Shown here in pieces: positions 1 through 7,488 of a stretch of DNA of 64,000 bases. The notes under the pieces are model-generated. The model searched no databases and was not told where the DNA came from. It saw only the letters and a list, made by a program, of their open reading frames with translations. The position numbers and the translations under genes were made by a program. Within the stretch, counting starts at the first letter, position 1, and every line of letters begins with the position of its first letter. Origin of the DNA: Billgrantia campisalis (GTDB taxonomy: Bacteria > Pseudomonadota > Gammaproteobacteria > Pseudomonadales > Halomonadaceae); NCBI RefSeq assembly GCF_022341425.1, contig NZ_JABFUC010000003.1, positions 248,001-312,000 of the forward strand. Direction: 5' to 3'.

Positions 1-2
1 CG

Positions 3-383
3 CTGGCACTGGGCCGCCTGTCCCGGGGTGCGGCGGGTGAGGCACGCTTCGTCGGGCTGCCCGGCAACCCGGTGTCGAGCTTCGTCGGGGCCTGGCTGTT
101 TCTGCGCCCGTTGATGGGGGCGCTGCTCGGCTGCCCGTCGCTGGCGGGCCTGCCGACGCTCACGGCGCGGGCGGATTTCGCCGCAAAGACCGGGCCGCGA
201 CGCCACTATATGCGCGTGCAGCTCGGTTTCGATGAGGGCGGCGCCCACGCCCTTGCCTTCGGCGATCAGAACTCGGCGGTGCTCTCCTCCTGCGTGGAGG
301 CGGACGCCCTGGCGGTGATTCCCGAACACGGCAGCATCCAGCCGGGCGACCCGGTCCAGTGCCTCTGGCTGCAGGTGCCCTGA
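3..383 (+). CDS. moeA: molybdopterin molybdenumtransferase MoeA, C-terminal part
   Basis: The gene enters the window from the left, so only the last 126 codons are present. MoeA inserts molybdate into adenylylated molybdopterin in the last step of molybdenum cofactor synthesis. The visible part carries the family motif GLPGNPVSS near codons 19-27, followed by a hydrophobic helix and then the C-terminal beta-barrel domain (domain IV), ending in a normal TGA. The start and the catalytic N-terminal domains cannot be judged. The identification rests on the PGNPVS motif and the fold order at the C terminus. The next gene is convergent, separated by a structured intergenic element. Confidence 0.85.
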   Translation: MALGRLSRGAAGEARFVGLPGNPVSSFVGAWLFLRPLMGALLGCPSLAGLPTLTARADFAAKTGPRRHYMRVQLGFDEGGAHALAFGDQNSAVLSSCVEADALAVIPEHGSIQPGDPVQCLWLQVP

Positions 384-579
384 CGCGACAAGAGACGGAC
401 ACAAGGCTCTGTCTGAAAGGTCGGCGAGCGAAGGCCAGACAAGGCAAAAATCGGCGAAAAGGCGGAGTTTACGGGGTGTAAATGAGTACTTTGATCGGAC
501 TCGCGCACGAGCCGATTTTTAACACCGTATAGTCGAGCGCAGCCAGTTTTCAGACAGTGCCAGGGCCTGGGTGACGACA
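384..579. other. intergenic gap between moeA and acpH, occupied by a structured element
   Basis: This 196-bp convergent gap is almost filled by the inverted-repeat element at 410-556. It is richer in A/T than its coding neighbours and has no credible reading frame with family features. The nested hairpins could end transcription of both convergent genes. Confidence 0.5.
410..556. repeat. MITE-like or REP-like element with nested inverted repeats
   Basis: The ends are perfect 9-bp inverted repeats, TGTCTGAAA (410-418) and TTTCAGACA (548-556), continuing imperfectly inward. Inside them is a second perfect 10-bp pair, AAAAATCGGC (445-454) and GCCGATTTTT (510-519). The whole could fold into a long cruciform-like hairpin. 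The A/T-rich composition differs from the flanking genes. I recall similar intergenic sequences as dispersed repeats in Halomonas-type genomes, but that is memory, and only one copy lies in this window. It could act as a bidirectional terminator or be a non-autonomous mobile element. Confidence 0.5.
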
Positions 580-1146
580 TCAGGATTCATCGCCCAGGGC
601 TGCCTCCAGCTCGGGCCAGAGCCGCCGAAAGTCGTCGGCAAGTCGCGCATAGTCGGCTTCGAGCCAGGGAACCAGCTCGGCCAGGCGGTTGGGGCCGGAG
701 AGGCGGCGGCCAACCCCCTGCACGGCCCGGCAGGTGAAGGCGAAATCGGCATAGCGGCGCAGCCAGTCCTGCTCGACCAGCAGCGGCATCATGGCCGCCA
801 GGCGCCTCGGTGCCGGCCGGGAGGCCAGCAGCCGGTAGCAGCGCGGTACCAGCTGTCGATCGTCTCCCCGGGCACATAGCGTCTCGGCCACGAAGTGATC
901 CCAGACCAGGTCCAGCGCGATACCGGTGAAGCGCCGCAGCTCCTTCGGCGCCCGGTGGCGCGCCTCGCGCACCACCGGATGGGCATCGACGAAGCCGTCG
1001 ACGCGGCGATGATGACGGATGCCCAGCGCCACCGCGGTCGGCCAAGCCGAAAGATCGCTGCCCTTCACGCCGTCGGCGATCAGGTTGCCGTAGAGGAAGT
1101 CGTCGCTACCGCCGCGGGCCAGCCAGGCGTGGGCCAGGAAGTTCAT
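580..1146 (-). CDS. acpH: acyl carrier protein phosphodiesterase
   Basis: Predicted 188-residue AcpH, which removes the 4'-phosphopantetheine arm from holo-ACP (an HD-like metal-dependent hydrolase). The N terminus MNFLAH, then GNLIADGVKG (residues 20-29, with N21 and the metal-ligand candidate D25), HHRRVD and LDLVWDHF match the family in order. Length matches the usual 190-195 residues. The frame is open for 19 codons upstream, but I chose ATG 1146 because the conserved protein begins exactly there and the frame would otherwise run into tusE. It lies 10 bp after tusE on the same strand, so it is probably the last gene of the tus operon. Confidence 0.85.
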   Translation of the reverse strand: MNFLAHAWLARGGSDDFLYGNLIADGVKGSDLSAWPTAVALGIRHHRRVDGFVDAHPVVREARHRAPKELRRFTGIALDLVWDHFVAETLCARGDDRQLVPRCYRLLASRPAPRRLAAMMPLLVEQDWLRRYADFAFTCRAVQGVGRRLSGPNRLAELVPWLEADYARLADDFRRLWPELEAALGDES

Positions 1147-1156
1147 GCCAGGGGCA

Positions 1157-1510
1157 TCAGAGACAGTTGGCCGGCTTGGGAAGGCCTGCCAGGCGCGCCG
1201 CAACCCGGGCTGGGCTGTCGGGGAAGAGCCGCATCAGATGCAGCGAGCGCCCCTTCTCCGGCCCCAGGGACTGGCCCACGGCCTTGACCAGGGGGCGCAT
1301 GGCCGGAGAGGCCTCGAAGCGCGCGTAGAAGGCCCGCAATACCTCGATCACCTCCCAATGCTCCTCGGTCAGCACCCGGCCCTCCTCCTCCGCCATGGCG
1401 CGGGCCACCGCCGGGCTCCAGTCGTCGAGCTCGACCAGATAGCCCTCCGGGTCCAAGGGAACGCTGCGCTCGCCTACTTGCAGATAGCGCTCGACTGCCG
1501 TGGAGGCCAT
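1157..1510 (-). CDS. tusE: sulfurtransferase TusE (DsrC family)
   Basis: 117 residues, DsrC/TusE family. TusE accepts persulfide sulfur from the TusBCD complex and passes it to MnmA for 2-thiolation of the wobble uridine in tRNA. The C-terminal signature PKPANCL places the essential cysteine at residue 116, the penultimate position, as in E. coli TusE. The middle region EEHWEVIEVLRAFY is typical of the family. The start codon overlaps the tusB stop by one base (TGATG), which suggests translational coupling. A second cysteine typical of dissimilatory DsrC is absent, which supports a tRNA-thiolation role rather than sulfite metabolism. Confidence 0.9.
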   Translation of the reverse strand: MASTAVERYLQVGERSVPLDPEGYLVELDDWSPAVARAMAEEEGRVLTEEHWEVIEVLRAFYARFEASPAMRPLVKAVGQSLGPEKGRSLHLMRLFPDSPARVAARLAGLPKPANCL

Positions 1511-1800
1511 CAGGACCAGCTCACCGTCTTGTCGGCCTCTTCGGTCAACTGCACGAAGCCGTCGACATCGACCACCTGTACGGCGGCATCGCAGTGGCCG
1601 TCGAGCCCGCGCGCGGCCAGGTCCTCACGCAGGGCAAACAGGCGGCCGGTGACCGACTCGAAGTGGCGTACCTGTGACGGCAGCGCGCCCAGGACGCCGT
1701 CCTCGATCAACAGCAGCCGATCCTCCGGTCCCATGCTGGCCAGGGCCTCGCGATAGGTCAAGCTGCTGCTGGGGGGGCGATTAAGAATATGCAGGATCAT
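1510..1800 (-). CDS. tusB: sulfurtransferase complex subunit TusB
   Basis: 96-residue DsrH/TusB-like protein, a structural subunit of the TusBCD hexamer that relays persulfide sulfur toward TusE. It begins MILHILNRPPS, matching the usual start of the family, and ends with the characteristic VSWS tail. Size agrees with E. coli TusB (about 95 residues). It sits 33 bp after tusC and overlaps tusE by one base, in the standard D-C-B order. No cysteine acts as the sulfur carrier in this subunit; TusD supplies it. Confidence 0.9.
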   Translation of the reverse strand: MILHILNRPPSSSLTYREALASMGPEDRLLLIEDGVLGALPSQVRHFESVTGRLFALREDLAARGLDGHCDAAVQVVDVDGFVQLTEEADKTVSWS

Positions 1801-1833
1801 GGATGCCTCGACGTTGCAGTGTCCCGGGCGCTA

Positions 1834-2214
1834 TCAGAAGGTTAGCACCAGCCGATGGGCGGCGATCAAGTTGGCGATATCGGCTGCTTCGAGCGGCTGA
1901 GCGGGCAGCTGAAGCGCATCGCGATTCAACCCCAGCGCGCTCAGTGCGCCACTCTCCAGGTAGAGCGCCTCGATGTCGTACATGGCCAGCATGTCCAGGG
2001 TGGGCGCGGTTCCCTTCTGCCCCAGGGGGCCTTGGCCCTGCCCGCCTGCCAGCGCCATGACGCCATCGCCCATGAACAGCAGGCTCACCGCCTGGCCGAA
2101 GGCGGCGGCCACCAGGGCAGCATCGAGCCCTTCGCGCAGCCAGCTGCTGCCGTGGGGTGGGTGGCGCAGGATAACCAGCACATCGCCACCGAGTTGAGTG
2201 TCCCGATCGTGCAT
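1834..2214 (-). CDS. tusC: sulfurtransferase complex subunit TusC
   Basis: 126-residue DsrF/TusC-like subunit of the TusBCD sulfur relay. The pattern of a short N-terminal strand, HPPHGSSWLREGLDAAL, an FMGDGV turn and a C-terminal helical end fits the DsrE/F fold. It lies 9 bp after tusD and upstream of tusB on the minus strand, the usual operon order. Assignment as TusC rather than another DsrE-like protein rests mainly on its position between clear tusD and tusB genes and on the FGQAVSLLFMGDGV segment. Confidence 0.88.
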   Translation of the reverse strand: MHDRDTQLGGDVLVILRHPPHGSSWLREGLDAALVAAAFGQAVSLLFMGDGVMALAGGQGQGPLGQKGTAPTLDMLAMYDIEALYLESGALSALGLNRDALQLPAQPLEAADIANLIAAHRLVLTF

Positions 2215-2223
2215 CGCGCCTCC

Positions 2224-2616
2224 TCAGGGGGAAAAGGTCACCAGGCGGTCGCAGCCGAGCCCCAGATCGATCAACTGACCGAGCCCGGTCAGCTCGAAGG
2301 GCGGCTCGACGCTGTGGCCGGTCTTGCCGTGGCGGCTGGCTTCGCGCTCGTCGAGCAGCCCGCGACGCAGGGCCGCCGCGATACAGACCTGGAGCCGGGT
2401 GCCGTGCTCATCGTGCAGGGCGCGCCAGGCATCCACCAGGTGGGGCTCGTCTTGAGGGGGCGCGGCCAGCCGGGCGGCATTGTAGACACCATCGTGATAG
2501 AAGAAAACGCTCTCCAGGGTGTGCCCCCTGGCGAGCAGCGCCCTGGCGAAGCGCAGGGCCGAGTGGGCTGCCTGTCGGCTGTAGGGCGGCCCCTGTACAA
2601 GCAGTGCGTAGCGCAT
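2224..2616 (-). CDS. tusD: sulfurtransferase complex subunit TusD
   Basis: 130 residues, DsrE family. TusD carries the catalytic cysteine that receives persulfide from TusA and hands it to TusE. The cysteine is at residue 78 in the context LQVCIAAA, the same number as in E. coli TusD. The N terminus (YALLVQGPPYS) and FFYHDGVYNA are family-typical. It is the first gene of the tusDCBE-acpH run. The gap upstream (2617-2691) contains a strong hairpin that should separate it from the next upstream gene on the strand. Confidence 0.92.
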   Translation of the reverse strand: MRYALLVQGPPYSRQAAHSALRFARALLARGHTLESVFFYHDGVYNAARLAAPPQDEPHLVDAWRALHDEHGTRLQVCIAAALRRGLLDEREASRHGKTGHSVEPPFELTGLGQLIDLGLGCDRLVTFSP

Positions 2617-2644
2617 CGTGGCGGGTTCCCGCTATCTCAAACGC

Positions 2645-2670
2645 GCAGGCCCCGCCGGAGCGGGGCCTGC
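2645..2670 (-). terminator. hairpin terminator downstream of the yccA-like gene
   Basis: Perfect 11-bp stem (2645-2655 with 2660-2670, GC-rich) closed by a CGGA tetraloop, 21 bp past the stop of the minus-strand gene at 2692. On that strand it is followed by a short GTTTGAG run, so the U tract is weak. Intrinsic termination is likely but not certain. Confidence 0.55.
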
Positions 2671-2691
2671 CGGTTAGCTGGCGTGTCGCCG

Positions 2692-3363
2692 TCAGTCGTT
2701 GCTCATGATGCCCAGCAGGGCCAGCAGGCTGACGAAGAGGTTGTAGATCGACACATAGAGGGTGATGGTCGCCAGGATGTAGTTGGTTTCTCCGGCGCGG
2801 TGCACGATCTCGCTGGTCTGGTAGAGGATGGCGGCGGAAGCGAACAGCACGAAGCCAGCCGATACCATCAGCATCAGGGTGGGAATCTGGAAGATCAGCC
2901 CCGCCACCATGGCCAGGATCAGCACGATGGCGCCGGCCATCAGGAAGTTGGCGAGGAAGCTGAAGTCCTTCTTGGAGACCAGCGCCACGGCGGACAGGCC
3001 AATGAAGGTCAGGCCGGTCATCGCCAGGGCGTTCATGATCAGCGCGGCACCGTTGGGCAGCGCCAGGTAGGCGCTGAGGATCGGGCCGAGCGTGAAGCCC
3101 ATGAAGCCAGTGAAGGCGAAGGTCGCCAGCAGCCCGGCCGCCGAATTGGCGGTCTTGTGCACCAGGAACATCAGGCCGTAGGCGCCGATGAAGAAAACCA
3201 GGATGTTCATGCGCTCGATGCCCATGGCCATGGCGGCGCCGGCGGTCACAGCAGAGAACAGCAGCGTCATGGCCAGCAGGCCATAGGTGTTGCGCAATAC
3301 CTTGTTAGTCGTCAGAGCCGACTGCTGCTGGGTCTGTGTCACATGTGTTTCGTTATAGGCCAT
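2692..3363 (-). CDS. Bax inhibitor-1/YccA family membrane protein
   Basis: 223-residue multi-pass inner-membrane protein of the BI-1/YccA (UPF0005) family. About seven hydrophobic helices fill the protein from residue 27 to the end. Segments such as GFMGFTLGPILSAYL and NALAMTGLTFIGLSAVAL are characteristic. E. coli YccA interacts with the FtsH protease and can inhibit it; other members act as pH-sensitive Ca2+ leak channels. Which role applies here is not visible. I placed the start at ATG 3363 (MAYNETH) since the longer open frame upstream has no family similarity and overlaps the Nudix gene. Confidence 0.85.
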   Translation of the reverse strand: MAYNETHVTQTQQQSALTTNKVLRNTYGLLAMTLLFSAVTAGAAMAMGIERMNILVFFIGAYGLMFLVHKTANSAAGLLATFAFTGFMGFTLGPILSAYLALPNGAALIMNALAMTGLTFIGLSAVALVSKKDFSFLANFLMAGAIVLILAMVAGLIFQIPTLMLMVSAGFVLFASAAILYQTSEIVHRAGETNYILATITLYVSIYNLFVSLLALLGIMSND

Positions 3364-3472
3364 CGATCCAGAGCTCCCTGTGGTTGATCTTGGTTGATCT
3401 CGGCAGTGGACAAAGAATGCCGGTGCTTGGTTCCCGACGCAAGTCCTCGATTGCACGAGTGTCAACGTCTGC

Positions 3473-3919
3473 TCAGCGCAGCGGGTCGCTGCCCAGCAGT
3501 CCCAGCGCGATGTCGCGTGCGCTGTCACAGAGTGTCTGTTCGCTGCACAGTGCTGACGCATCGAGCCACTTGACCTCTGTGGCATCATCGCCGGCCACGC
3601 CCGAGCCGTGTATCCGGCGACACAGTACCACCACGACCACGTAGTGGTAAGCGAGTCGCCCCCGATCATCATAGTGTAGCTGGTCGATCGCGGTGAGCAC
3701 ACGGAGCGGCTCGGCCTCGATGCCGCTCTCCTCGCGCAGCTCGCGAACGGCGGCCGCCAGTAGCTCCTCACCGGGCTCGATGCGTCCGCCGGGGAGAGCC
3801 AGCATGCCCAGGTTGGGCGGCTTGCCGCGCCGGACCATCAGCACCCTCCCTTCCTCCACCACTGCCGCGGACACGGCAGGACATGGCATGGGGCGGGCGG
3901 CTTGCGCTGCGGTTGACAT
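3473..3919 (-). CDS. Nudix hydrolase, ADP-ribose pyrophosphatase-like
   Basis: 148 residues with a full Nudix box at about residues 45-67 (GGRIEPGEEL...REL REESGI), including the R-E...EE metal-binding core. Nudix enzymes hydrolyse nucleoside diphosphates linked to another moiety. The short size, the LMVRRGKPPNLGMLALPGG lead-in and the lack of extra domains resemble small ADP-ribose or NTP-cleaning members, but the substrate cannot be read from sequence. It is monocistronic, with tRNA-Ser divergent on the other side and the YccA-like gene 109 bp downstream. Confidence 0.8.
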   Translation of the reverse strand: MSTAAQAARPMPCPAVSAAVVEEGRVLMVRRGKPPNLGMLALPGGRIEPGEELLAAAVRELREESGIEAEPLRVLTAIDQLHYDDRGRLAYHYVVVVVLCRRIHGSGVAGDDATEVKWLDASALCSEQTLCDSARDIALGLLGSDPLR

Positions 3920-3951
3920 GGCGCTTCTCCATTGAAAGCTGCCGGAACCCC

Positions 3952-3979
3952 TTGACCTAGCGGGGAATACTGGTAGTAT
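3952..3979 (+). promoter_or_regulatory. sigma-70-type promoter of tRNA-Ser
   Basis: TTGACC (3952-3957) and TAGTAT (3974-3979) are separated by 16 bp, placing a start near 3986, a few bases before the mature tRNA at 3995. Position and spacing fit a tRNA promoter. Confidence 0.55.
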
Positions 3980-3994
3980 TCTCCGCCGTAAGCC

Positions 3995-4084
3995 GGAGGG
4001 ATGGCAGAGCGGTTGAATGCACCGGTCTTGAAAACCGGCGTAGGTGAGAGCCTACCCAGGGTTCGAATCCCTGTCCCTCCGCCA
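3995..4084 (+). tRNA. tRNA-Ser (anticodon UGA)
   Basis: The 7-bp acceptor stem GGAGGGA (3995-4001) pairs with TCCCTCC (4074-4080), then discriminator G and an encoded CCA (4082-4084). The anticodon loop CTTGAAA gives anticodon TGA, which reads UCA and UCG. The long variable arm (GTAGGTGAGAGCCTAC region) marks a class II serine tRNA, and GGTTCGAATCC is the T arm. Total 90 nt. Confidence 0.95.
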
Positions 4085-4091
4085 CCATTTG

Positions 4092-4125
4092 AAGGGGAAT
4101 CGGTCACTGGCCGATTCCCCTTTTC
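4092..4125 (+). terminator. Rho-independent terminator after tRNA-Ser
   Basis: A 12-bp stem AAGGGGAATCGG (4092-4103) with CCGATTCCCCTT (4111-4122) and a 7-nt loop is followed by TTCT. It lies 8 bp after the tRNA CCA end. Confidence 0.85.
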
Positions 4126-4192
4126 TATGTTCGGCTGGTCTATGTTCAGCTGGCAAAATCGAGCCGGGGGCGCGCTCGGCTGGTTACTGCTG

Positions 4193-4852
4193 CTATTGGC
4201 GGCAACGGGTCACCAGTTCGCCGGCCTCCACCAGCGTCAGGCGCCCGGTGTGGAAAGCGCCGGTATCGATATAGTAGACGTTGCCCAGCGTCTGCGGCGC
4301 ATCGATGATGCTGTGGCCCACGACCACCATGTCGATCCCCGCCACCGGCGTCTGATCGCCCCGGGCGATGCGCTCCCGCCCCCAGAGCAGCCGCTCGGTG
4401 TCGGCCTGCTCGATCTGCCCCCAGTCGTCCGGAGGGTCGGCGTGCACTATGCCAATGCGCTTGCCCTGGACCTCGACCTCGCGCGCATAGGGCAGGTGCT
4501 GCAGTGCGATCTCCAGGCGCCGGCGAGCCTCCCCCAGGCCACGGCGTAATGCCCAGCTTCCCCCGTTCAGCAGCCAGAGCCCCCAGGCCCGGCTGCTGCC
4601 GTCGCAAAGCGCCGCCTTGGCCAGCTGCTCGTGATTGCCCATCACGCTGAAGAACCAAGGCTCGTCGACGAGTGCCAGACATTCCAGCGATGACACGCCA
4701 CGATCGATCAGATCTCCCACCGCGAACAGGCGATCCGCGTCGCCGTTGAACTGCACATCCGCCAGCGCCTGTTCCAACAGCCGATACTGGCCGTGAAGAT
4801 CACCAACGAAGAAGTCGCGACCACGAGTGTTGGCCCGGTGCCTGATCAGCAT
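4193..4852 (-). CDS. metallophosphatase of the PPP family (PrpA/PrpB-like serine/threonine phosphatase)
   Basis: 219 residues, the size of E. coli PrpA/PrpB and lambda phosphatase. The PPP motifs occur in order: GDLHG (17-21), GDLIDRG (46-52), GNHE (72-75), then metal-ligand histidines H137 (IVHADPP) and H180 (VVGHS). Such enzymes use two divalent metals to remove phosphate from serine, threonine or histidine; PrpA/PrpB influence the CpxAR envelope stress pathway in E. coli. It is too short for ApaH. I chose ATG 4852 because GGAGG lies 7 nt upstream, although the frame is open for 27 more codons. The physiological substrate is not visible. Confidence 0.85.
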   Translation of the reverse strand: MLIRHRANTRGRDFFVGDLHGQYRLLEQALADVQFNGDADRLFAVGDLIDRGVSSLECLALVDEPWFFSVMGNHEQLAKAALCDGSSRAWGLWLLNGGSWALRRGLGEARRRLEIALQHLPYAREVEVQGKRIGIVHADPPDDWGQIEQADTERLLWGRERIARGDQTPVAGIDMVVVGHSIIDAPQTLGNVYYIDTGAFHTGRLTLVEAGELVTRCRQ

Positions 4853-5041
4853 GATGCGGCCTCCATGCAAGCGGTGCTTGCGTATCACCTCAGTCGCCAG
4901 CGGTGCCGCTACGACTCTGCCTGCTTCCAACATGGCAGAGATCCACCCTCGACCGCCACACAGAGACGATACCCGGGTACCGACCGCTGTGGCATGATAG
5001 CGGGCTCAGGTTTTCTCCACCGGCGCAGGTAACGCGGACAG

Positions 5042-5587
5042 ATGGCATTGAAGGCAAAAATACACAGGGTTCAACTCCAGGTCGCCGACATGGAGCGGCA
5101 CTACTACGCCGAGCATGGCTTGACCGTGGCCCAGCATCCGTCGGAAACCGATGGGCGCATGATGCTACGACTGCTGGCCTTTGCCCGGCATGCCGACGAA
5201 TCGCTGGCCTTCGGCCGCGGGGTGAGCACCGAGGATGAGCCCGACCTCTGGCTGAAGGACCTCACCGGCGCCATTGAGCACTGGATTCAGCTGGGCCAGC
5301 CCGATGAGAAGAGCGTTCGCCGGGCCTGCGCCCGCGCCGGGCAGGTAACGCTCTACACTTACGGCGGCAACGCCGCCGAGCTCTGGTGGGAGCAGAATGC
5401 CGGCCGGCTCGCGGCGCTCGACAATTTGACGGTGGTGGACGTCGCCCCGCGGTCGGTAGAGGCGCTGGCTGAGCTGGTGGACAGGAGCATGACCTTGAAC
5501 TGCACCCTGCAGGATGGCATGACCTGGATGACCACCCCCGAACGCTCGGTAGACGTGGCGCTCACCTGGCGCAAACAGCGGGGCTGA
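5042..5587 (+). CDS. yaeQ: YaeQ family protein
   Basis: 181 residues, the standard length for YaeQ. It opens MALKAKIHRVQLQVADMERHYY, and YaeQ-typical segments follow (ETDGRMMLRLLAFARHA, EPDLWLKDLTG, WIQLGQPDEKSVRRAC). Structural work placed YaeQ in a compact PD-(D/E)xK-like fold. It was once proposed to compensate for loss of RfaH, a claim later withdrawn, so the function is unknown. The gene stands alone between a divergent phosphatase gene and the convergent K+/H+ antiporter gene. Confidence 0.9.
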   Translation: MALKAKIHRVQLQVADMERHYYAEHGLTVAQHPSETDGRMMLRLLAFARHADESLAFGRGVSTEDEPDLWLKDLTGAIEHWIQLGQPDEKSVRRACARAGQVTLYTYGGNAAELWWEQNAGRLAALDNLTVVDVAPRSVEALAELVDRSMTLNCTLQDGMTWMTTPERSVDVALTWRKQRG

Positions 5588-5638
5588 GCGACCCCGCGGC
5601 GCCCATCTCATACTGGCGCGCGCCGCCAGCTTTCCCGC

Positions 5639-7345
5639 CTAGTAGAGTCGCAGGCCCACTCGCGTCACCTTGTTGCCTTCCATCTCGCTGACCACCCAAT
5701 GGATGCCGTGCCAGTCCACGTCGTCGCCCACCACGGGATGGCCGCCGACCCGCAGCGAGACGAACTCCGCCAGTGTCATCTCCTGCTCACCGGGGCTGAG
5801 CGTCAGGCCATAGACGCCGGCAATATCGTGCATCAGGGCGTCGCCATCGAAGGTGAAGGTACCGAAGAAGGCACGCTCCTGCTTGAGTTTGGCATCGCCG
5901 CTGAACAGCCGATTCAATGCCGGCAGGTCATCGGCGCGGCCGATGACGCAGATGACATCGCCGATCTTAAGGCGCGTGCTGCCCTTGGGGTGAAGCATGG
6001 CGTGTTCACGAAACAGCGCCGAGATCACGGCACCGGAGGGGAAGCGCAGCAGGCGAATGGGCACGTCATCCAGGTCCTGATTTTCGACCTTGTAGACGAA
6101 CATCTCGTAGTCGTTTTCCGGCAGGATGCCCAGTGGGCCGCGGTGGTTGGGCGTCACGCCCAAGGGGACCTCGACACGCATCCAGCGCGCCATCAGCGGC
6201 AGGCTGCCGCCCTGGATCAGCAGCGACATCAGTACCACGGCAAAGGCCACGTTGAAATAGAGCGAGGCGTTCTCGACGCCGCCGATCACCGGGAAGATCG
6301 CCAGCACAATAGGGACCGCCCCGCGCAGGCCTACCCAGGCGATGAAGCCGATCTCCCGCCAGCGAAACTTGAAGAACGGCTTGATGCTGATCAGCACGGC
6401 CAGGGGGCGCGCCACGAAGATCAGCGCGAGGGCAACCAGCGATGCCGGCACCGCCACTTCCAGCAGCTCCATGGGGCTGACCAGCAGCCCCAGGATCAGG
6501 AAGAGGCCGATCTGACTCAGCCAGGCGAGCCCATCGTGCACCGGCAGGATGAAATTGAGATGGCGTCCGGGCTGGTTGCCGATCATCAGCCCGGTCAGGT
6601 AAATGGCGAGAAAACCGCTGCCGCCGAGAAAGCCGGTCAGGCCGAAGACCGCGAACCCGAGGGCCAGGGCCAACAGCGAGTAGAGCCCCGGTGCTAGGTC
6701 GACCCAGCGCAGCAGCCGGGCAATGAGCCAGCCGGCCCCCAGGCCGATGAACAGCCCCAGACCGAACTGAGTGACCAGGAACAGCAGGGTCTCGCCTACG
6801 CTGCCGATCTCACCCACCAGTAGCTCGACCAGCATGATGGTCAGGAAGATCGCCATGGGGTCGTTGGTCCCCGACTCGATCTCCAGGGTGGCACTGACCC
6901 GCTCGTTGAGGTGAACGCCACGGCCGCTGAGCATGGAAAACACCGCCGCCGCGTCGGTGGAGCCGACGATGGCCCCTACCAGCAGGCCCTGTACCAGTGT
7001 CAGATCGAAGACCCACATGGCGATCAGGCCAACCAGCGCACTGGTCAGGAAAACTCCTAGCGTGGCCAGCGTCAGCGCCGGCTTGAACCCCACCCGGAAG
7101 GTCTTGAGGCGGGTGCGCAGCCCGCCGTCGAGCAGGATCATGGCCAGCGCCAGGTGGCCAATGATGAAGGCCAGGGAGTGGTCGTCGAACTCGATGCCGA
7201 GCAGGCCATCCTCTCCCGCCAGCATCCCCAGGCCCAGAAAAATCAGCAGCAGAGGCAGCCCCACCAGGGTGGAGAGACGACTGCCCAGCACGCTCAGGGC
7301 GATGAGAAAGCCGCTGAGGAGAAAGAGGGTGTTGATGGTGTCCAT
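5639..7345 (-). CDS. cvrA: potassium/proton antiporter CvrA (NhaP2-type, CPA1 family)
   Basis: 568-residue CPA1 antiporter. Around a dozen hydrophobic helices occupy residues 1-390, including the transport-core segment GAIVGSTDAAAVFSML and LRGAVPIVLA. A cytosolic RCK/TrkA-C-like domain follows at about 410-480 (PSGAVISALFREH, RLKIGDVICVIGRADD), then a small transporter-associated C-terminal domain. NhaP2 exchanges K+ (or Na+) for H+ across the inner membrane and helps resist low osmolarity or excess internal K+. In a halophile this would serve K+ homeostasis. It ends 51 bp from convergent yaeQ, and the ThiY-like gene is divergent. Confidence 0.88.
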   Translation of the reverse strand: MDTINTLFLLSGFLIALSVLGSRLSTLVGLPLLLIFLGLGMLAGEDGLLGIEFDDHSLAFIIGHLALAMILLDGGLRTRLKTFRVGFKPALTLATLGVFLTSALVGLIAMWVFDLTLVQGLLVGAIVGSTDAAAVFSMLSGRGVHLNERVSATLEIESGTNDPMAIFLTIMLVELLVGEIGSVGETLLFLVTQFGLGLFIGLGAGWLIARLLRWVDLAPGLYSLLALALGFAVFGLTGFLGGSGFLAIYLTGLMIGNQPGRHLNFILPVHDGLAWLSQIGLFLILGLLVSPMELLEVAVPASLVALALIFVARPLAVLISIKPFFKFRWREIGFIAWVGLRGAVPIVLAIFPVIGGVENASLYFNVAFAVVLMSLLIQGGSLPLMARWMRVEVPLGVTPNHRGPLGILPENDYEMFVYKVENQDLDDVPIRLLRFPSGAVISALFREHAMLHPKGSTRLKIGDVICVIGRADDLPALNRLFSGDAKLKQERAFFGTFTFDGDALMHDIAGVYGLTLSPGEQEMTLAEFVSLRVGGHPVVGDDVDWHGIHWVVSEMEGNKVTRVGLRLY

Positions 7346-7488
7346 GCCATTCCTCGAAACGCAACGAAATCCATTATGCCATGAGCGTCATGACAGAGCA
7401 GTGGCCTGCGGGTGGTCACCAAGGCATTGACGAGGCTACACTGGGCGCTCACCGATGGCCCCTGCCACCGCTGGAGACTCCCGCCCCC

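Noticed and set aside
1855..3387. 510-codon plus-strand open frame
   Set aside because: It lies antisense to tusC, tusD and the YccA-like gene, has Gln/Gly/His-rich low-complexity translation typical of antisense frames in GC-rich DNA, and no family motif.
3969..3981. Small inverted repeat GAATAC-TGGTA-GTATTC in the tRNA promoter
   Set aside because: It overlaps the -10 region and is only 6 bp per arm; in a tRNA promoter this is more likely coincidence than an operator.
4193..4852. Identification as ApaH diadenosine tetraphosphatase
   Set aside because: At 219 residues it is too short (ApaH is about 280), and the motif spacing fits PrpA/PrpB-type phosphatases better.
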